Below, piece by piece: positions 62,465 through 64,000 of a stretch of DNA of 64,000 nucleotides. The number at the start of each line of letters is the position of its first letter. Within the stretch, counting starts at the first letter, position 1. This stretch comes from Pseudomonadota bacterium (GTDB taxonomy: Bacteria; Pseudomonadota; Alphaproteobacteria; Rhodospirillales; Magnetospirillaceae), in contig JAJZUL010000003.1 in the NCBI GenBank assembly GCA_021848545.1, forward strand, positions 1 through 64,000, in the 5' to 3' direction. The notes beneath the pieces were generated by a model. It was given only the letters and a program-made list of their open reading frames with translations, was not told the DNA's origin and did no database searches. The position numbers and the translations under genes were made by a program.

Positions 62465-64000
62465 CTACGCGGCGAAGCCGCGCTCCATCACCGCCGCCAT
62501 GCGCCGGGCGAAGGCGCTGGGATCGGCCGGCGGCTCGCCTTCGACGATGCGCGCCTGATCCAGCAGCAGATGGGCGATATCCTCGATATCGGCGCCGGTG
62601 CCGGCCGCCTTGACCCGTCCCGCCAACCCCTTGATCAGGGGATGGCGGGGATTGAGTTCCAGAACCCGGGGGAAATCCTGGTCGAGCTGGCGGTGGCTGC
62701 GCAGCATCTTTTCCAGATGGATGGACATCTGGCCGTCGCCCGCCACCAGACAAACGGCGGATTCGGTCAGACGGGCGGAACCGCGCACATCGGCCACCGT
62801 TTCGCCCAGGGCCAGTTTGAGCGCGGCGATCAGCGCGTCCATGTCGCTATCGGCCGCCGCCGGCTGCTCGTCCTTGGGGGAATCGCCGGCGATGGCGGAC
62901 ACATCGATGCCGGCGTCAGTGACCGAACGGAACGGCTTGTCCTGATAATTGCCCACCGACGGCATCCAGAATTCGTCCACCGGATCGGTCAGCAGCAGCA
63001 CCTCGATCCCCTTGGCGAGAAAACCCTCCAATTGCGGGCTTTTGCGCAGCAGGGCGAGGTCGTCGCCGGAAATGGTGTAGATGGCGTCCTGGCCCTCCTT
63101 CATCCGCCCGACCACCTCGTCCAGGGTGGTCCAACCCTCGACGGCGGTGCTGCGGAAGCGGCACAGCGGCAGGATGTCGGCGCGACGGTCGTAATCCTCG
63201 TACAGGCCTTCCTTCAACACCGCGCCGAAGGTTTCCCAGAAGCTGTCGAAGCTTTCGCCGCCCTCTTCCGACTTCTTTTTCAATTCCGACAGAATCCGCT
63301 TCACCAGACCGGTCTTGATCTTGGCCAGCAGCGGATTGTGCTGGAGCAGTTCGCGGCTGACATTGAGCGGCAGATCGGGGGTATCGACCACGCCGCGCAG
63401 GAAGCGCAGATAGGGCGGCAGCAATTCCTCGACCTGATCGGTGATGAACACGCGCTTCACGTACAGCTTCACATGCTGCTTGCGGTCGGGATGGAAGATG
63501 TCGAACGGCTTCTGGGTGGGAATGAACAGCAGGCCGGTATATTCGATGGCGCCTTCGGCCTTGTAATGGATGGTCAGCCACGGCTCGTCGAAGGCATGGG
63601 CGGCGTGGTGATAGAATTCCTTGTATTGCTCGGGCGTGATCTCGCCCTTGGACCGCGTCCACAGGGCGTTGGCCGAGGTCAGGCTTTCCTCCCTGTCGGC
63701 CTCGACCAGAAGCACCGGAATGGCGATATGGTCGGAATAGCGTTTCACCACCCGGCGCAGTTCGCCCGGATCGGCGAAATTGCGCGCATCTTCGCGCAAG
63801 GTCAGCCTGATCGAGGTGCCGCGGGGCGCATCCGCCACCTCGGTCACGGTGAATTCGCCGTCGCCGGCCGATTCCCAACGCCAGCCCGCGGATTCCCCGG
63901 CCTTGCGGCTCACCACCTCGACCCGCTCGGCGACCATGAAGGCCGAATAGAAGCCGACGCCGAACTGGCCGATCATCGCCGTGTCGCGGGACGCGTTTTC
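62465..64000 (-). CDS. htpG: Chaperone HtpG (Hsp90), C-terminal 512 residues
   Basis: The gene continues beyond the right edge; the start and first 110 or so residues are missing. The visible part begins ENASRDTAMIGQFGVGFYSA, the end of the GHKL ATPase domain. The middle domain has SRELLQHNPLLAKIKTGLVK, the region IYTISGDDLALLRKSPQLEG and PVDEFWMPSVGNYQDKPF, and the C-terminal dimerisation domain ends RRMAAVMERGFAA. It assists protein folding under stress. Convergent with tag, 12 nt apart. Confidence 0.96.
   Translation of the reverse strand, partial: ENASRDTAMIGQFGVGFYSAFMVAERVEVVSRKAGESAGWRWESAGDGEFTVTEVADAPRGTSIRLTLREDARNFADPGELRRVVKRYSDHIAIPVLLVEADREESLTSANALWTRSKGEITPEQYKEFYHHAAHAFDEPWLTIHYKAEGAIEYTGLLFIPTQKPFDIFHPDRKQHVKLYVKRVFITDQVEELLPPYLRFLRGVVDTPDLPLNVSRELLQHNPLLAKIKTGLVKRILSELKKKSEEGGESFDSFWETFGAVLKEGLYEDYDRRADILPLCRFRSTAVEGWTTLDEVVGRMKEGQDAIYTISGDDLALLRKSPQLEGFLAKGIEVLLLTDPVDEFWMPSVGNYQDKPFRSVTDAGIDVSAIAGDSPKDEQPAAADSDMDALIAALKLALGETVADVRGSARLTESAVCLVAGDGQMSIHLEKMLRSHRQLDQDFPRVLELNPRHPLIKGLAGRVKAAGTGADIEDIAHLLLDQARIVEGEPPADPSAFARRMAAVMERGFAA

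Overview
The window reads as chromosomal DNA of a GC-rich alphaproteobacterium, most likely a Rhodospirillales member close to Magnetospirillum/Phaeospirillum. This placement is inferred from gene content: an Usg protein, a CIRCE-controlled groESL, an alphaproteobacterial AddA, a Parvibaculum-like type II-C Cas9, and an unusually dense set of two-component and c-di-GMP proteins. It has not been tested by phylogeny.

Layout. 1-8.2 kb: start of a probable uracil-DNA glycosylase, a membrane histidine kinase, small membrane proteins, a pair of repeat elements, ubiD, and a GAF/HD-GYP protein. 8.3-18.3 kb: a large NfnB/PyrK-like fused flavoenzyme, a DoxD-like membrane protein, then a PfkB-fold protein translationally coupled to the helicase-nuclease addA. 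18.6-24.0 kb: a four-gene signalling operon (periplasmic binding protein, sensor kinase, response regulator, receiver-PAS-GGDEF-EAL protein). 24.2-28.9 kb: ppc, a polyphosphate:AMP phosphotransferase gene and a lipoprotein gene. 29-31.4 kb: tRNA-Leu(UAA), a decayed gene, a Fic protein with an inhibitory motif, a 142-bp palindromic element and a hemerythrin. 31.7-37.7 kb: two polytopic membrane proteins, a mosaic of gene debris (a purD 3' duplicate joined to a broken hemerythrin), a low-GC membrane gene, purD and a tandem repeat. 37.8-42.5 kb: xseA, an FdhF/YdeP-type molybdoenzyme and fdhD.

42.5-48.1 kb holds a compact type II-C CRISPR-Cas locus: 14 repeats with 13 spacers, cas2, cas1, cas9 and a tracrRNA gene divergent from cas9. 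All Cas9 catalytic residues are present, but codon 52 is an in-frame amber stop between RuvC-I and the bridge helix. The anti-repeat of the tracrRNA gene also places a repeat-type extended -10 box in front of cas9.

48.1-64 kb: groESL with CIRCE and its promoter, usg, a PhoH-like ATPase gene, small conserved genes, and a bufferin-type RiPP operon (precursor, DUF692 iron enzyme, DUF2063 partner). The precursor lacks one of the four usual core cysteines, and a second 142-bp palindromic element overlaps the last codons of the partner gene. Then come accA with a GT2 and a VTT-family gene in overlapping order, an ABM/IsdG-type monooxygenase gene, a Cache-type histidine kinase gene coupled to tag, and the 3' part of htpG, cut by the window edge.

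The observations most worth checking are the amber-interrupted but otherwise intact cas9, the dual-use anti-repeat, the three-cysteine bufferin precursor, the paired 142-bp palindromic elements, the modular 130-bp repeat family and the purD/hemerythrin mosaic.
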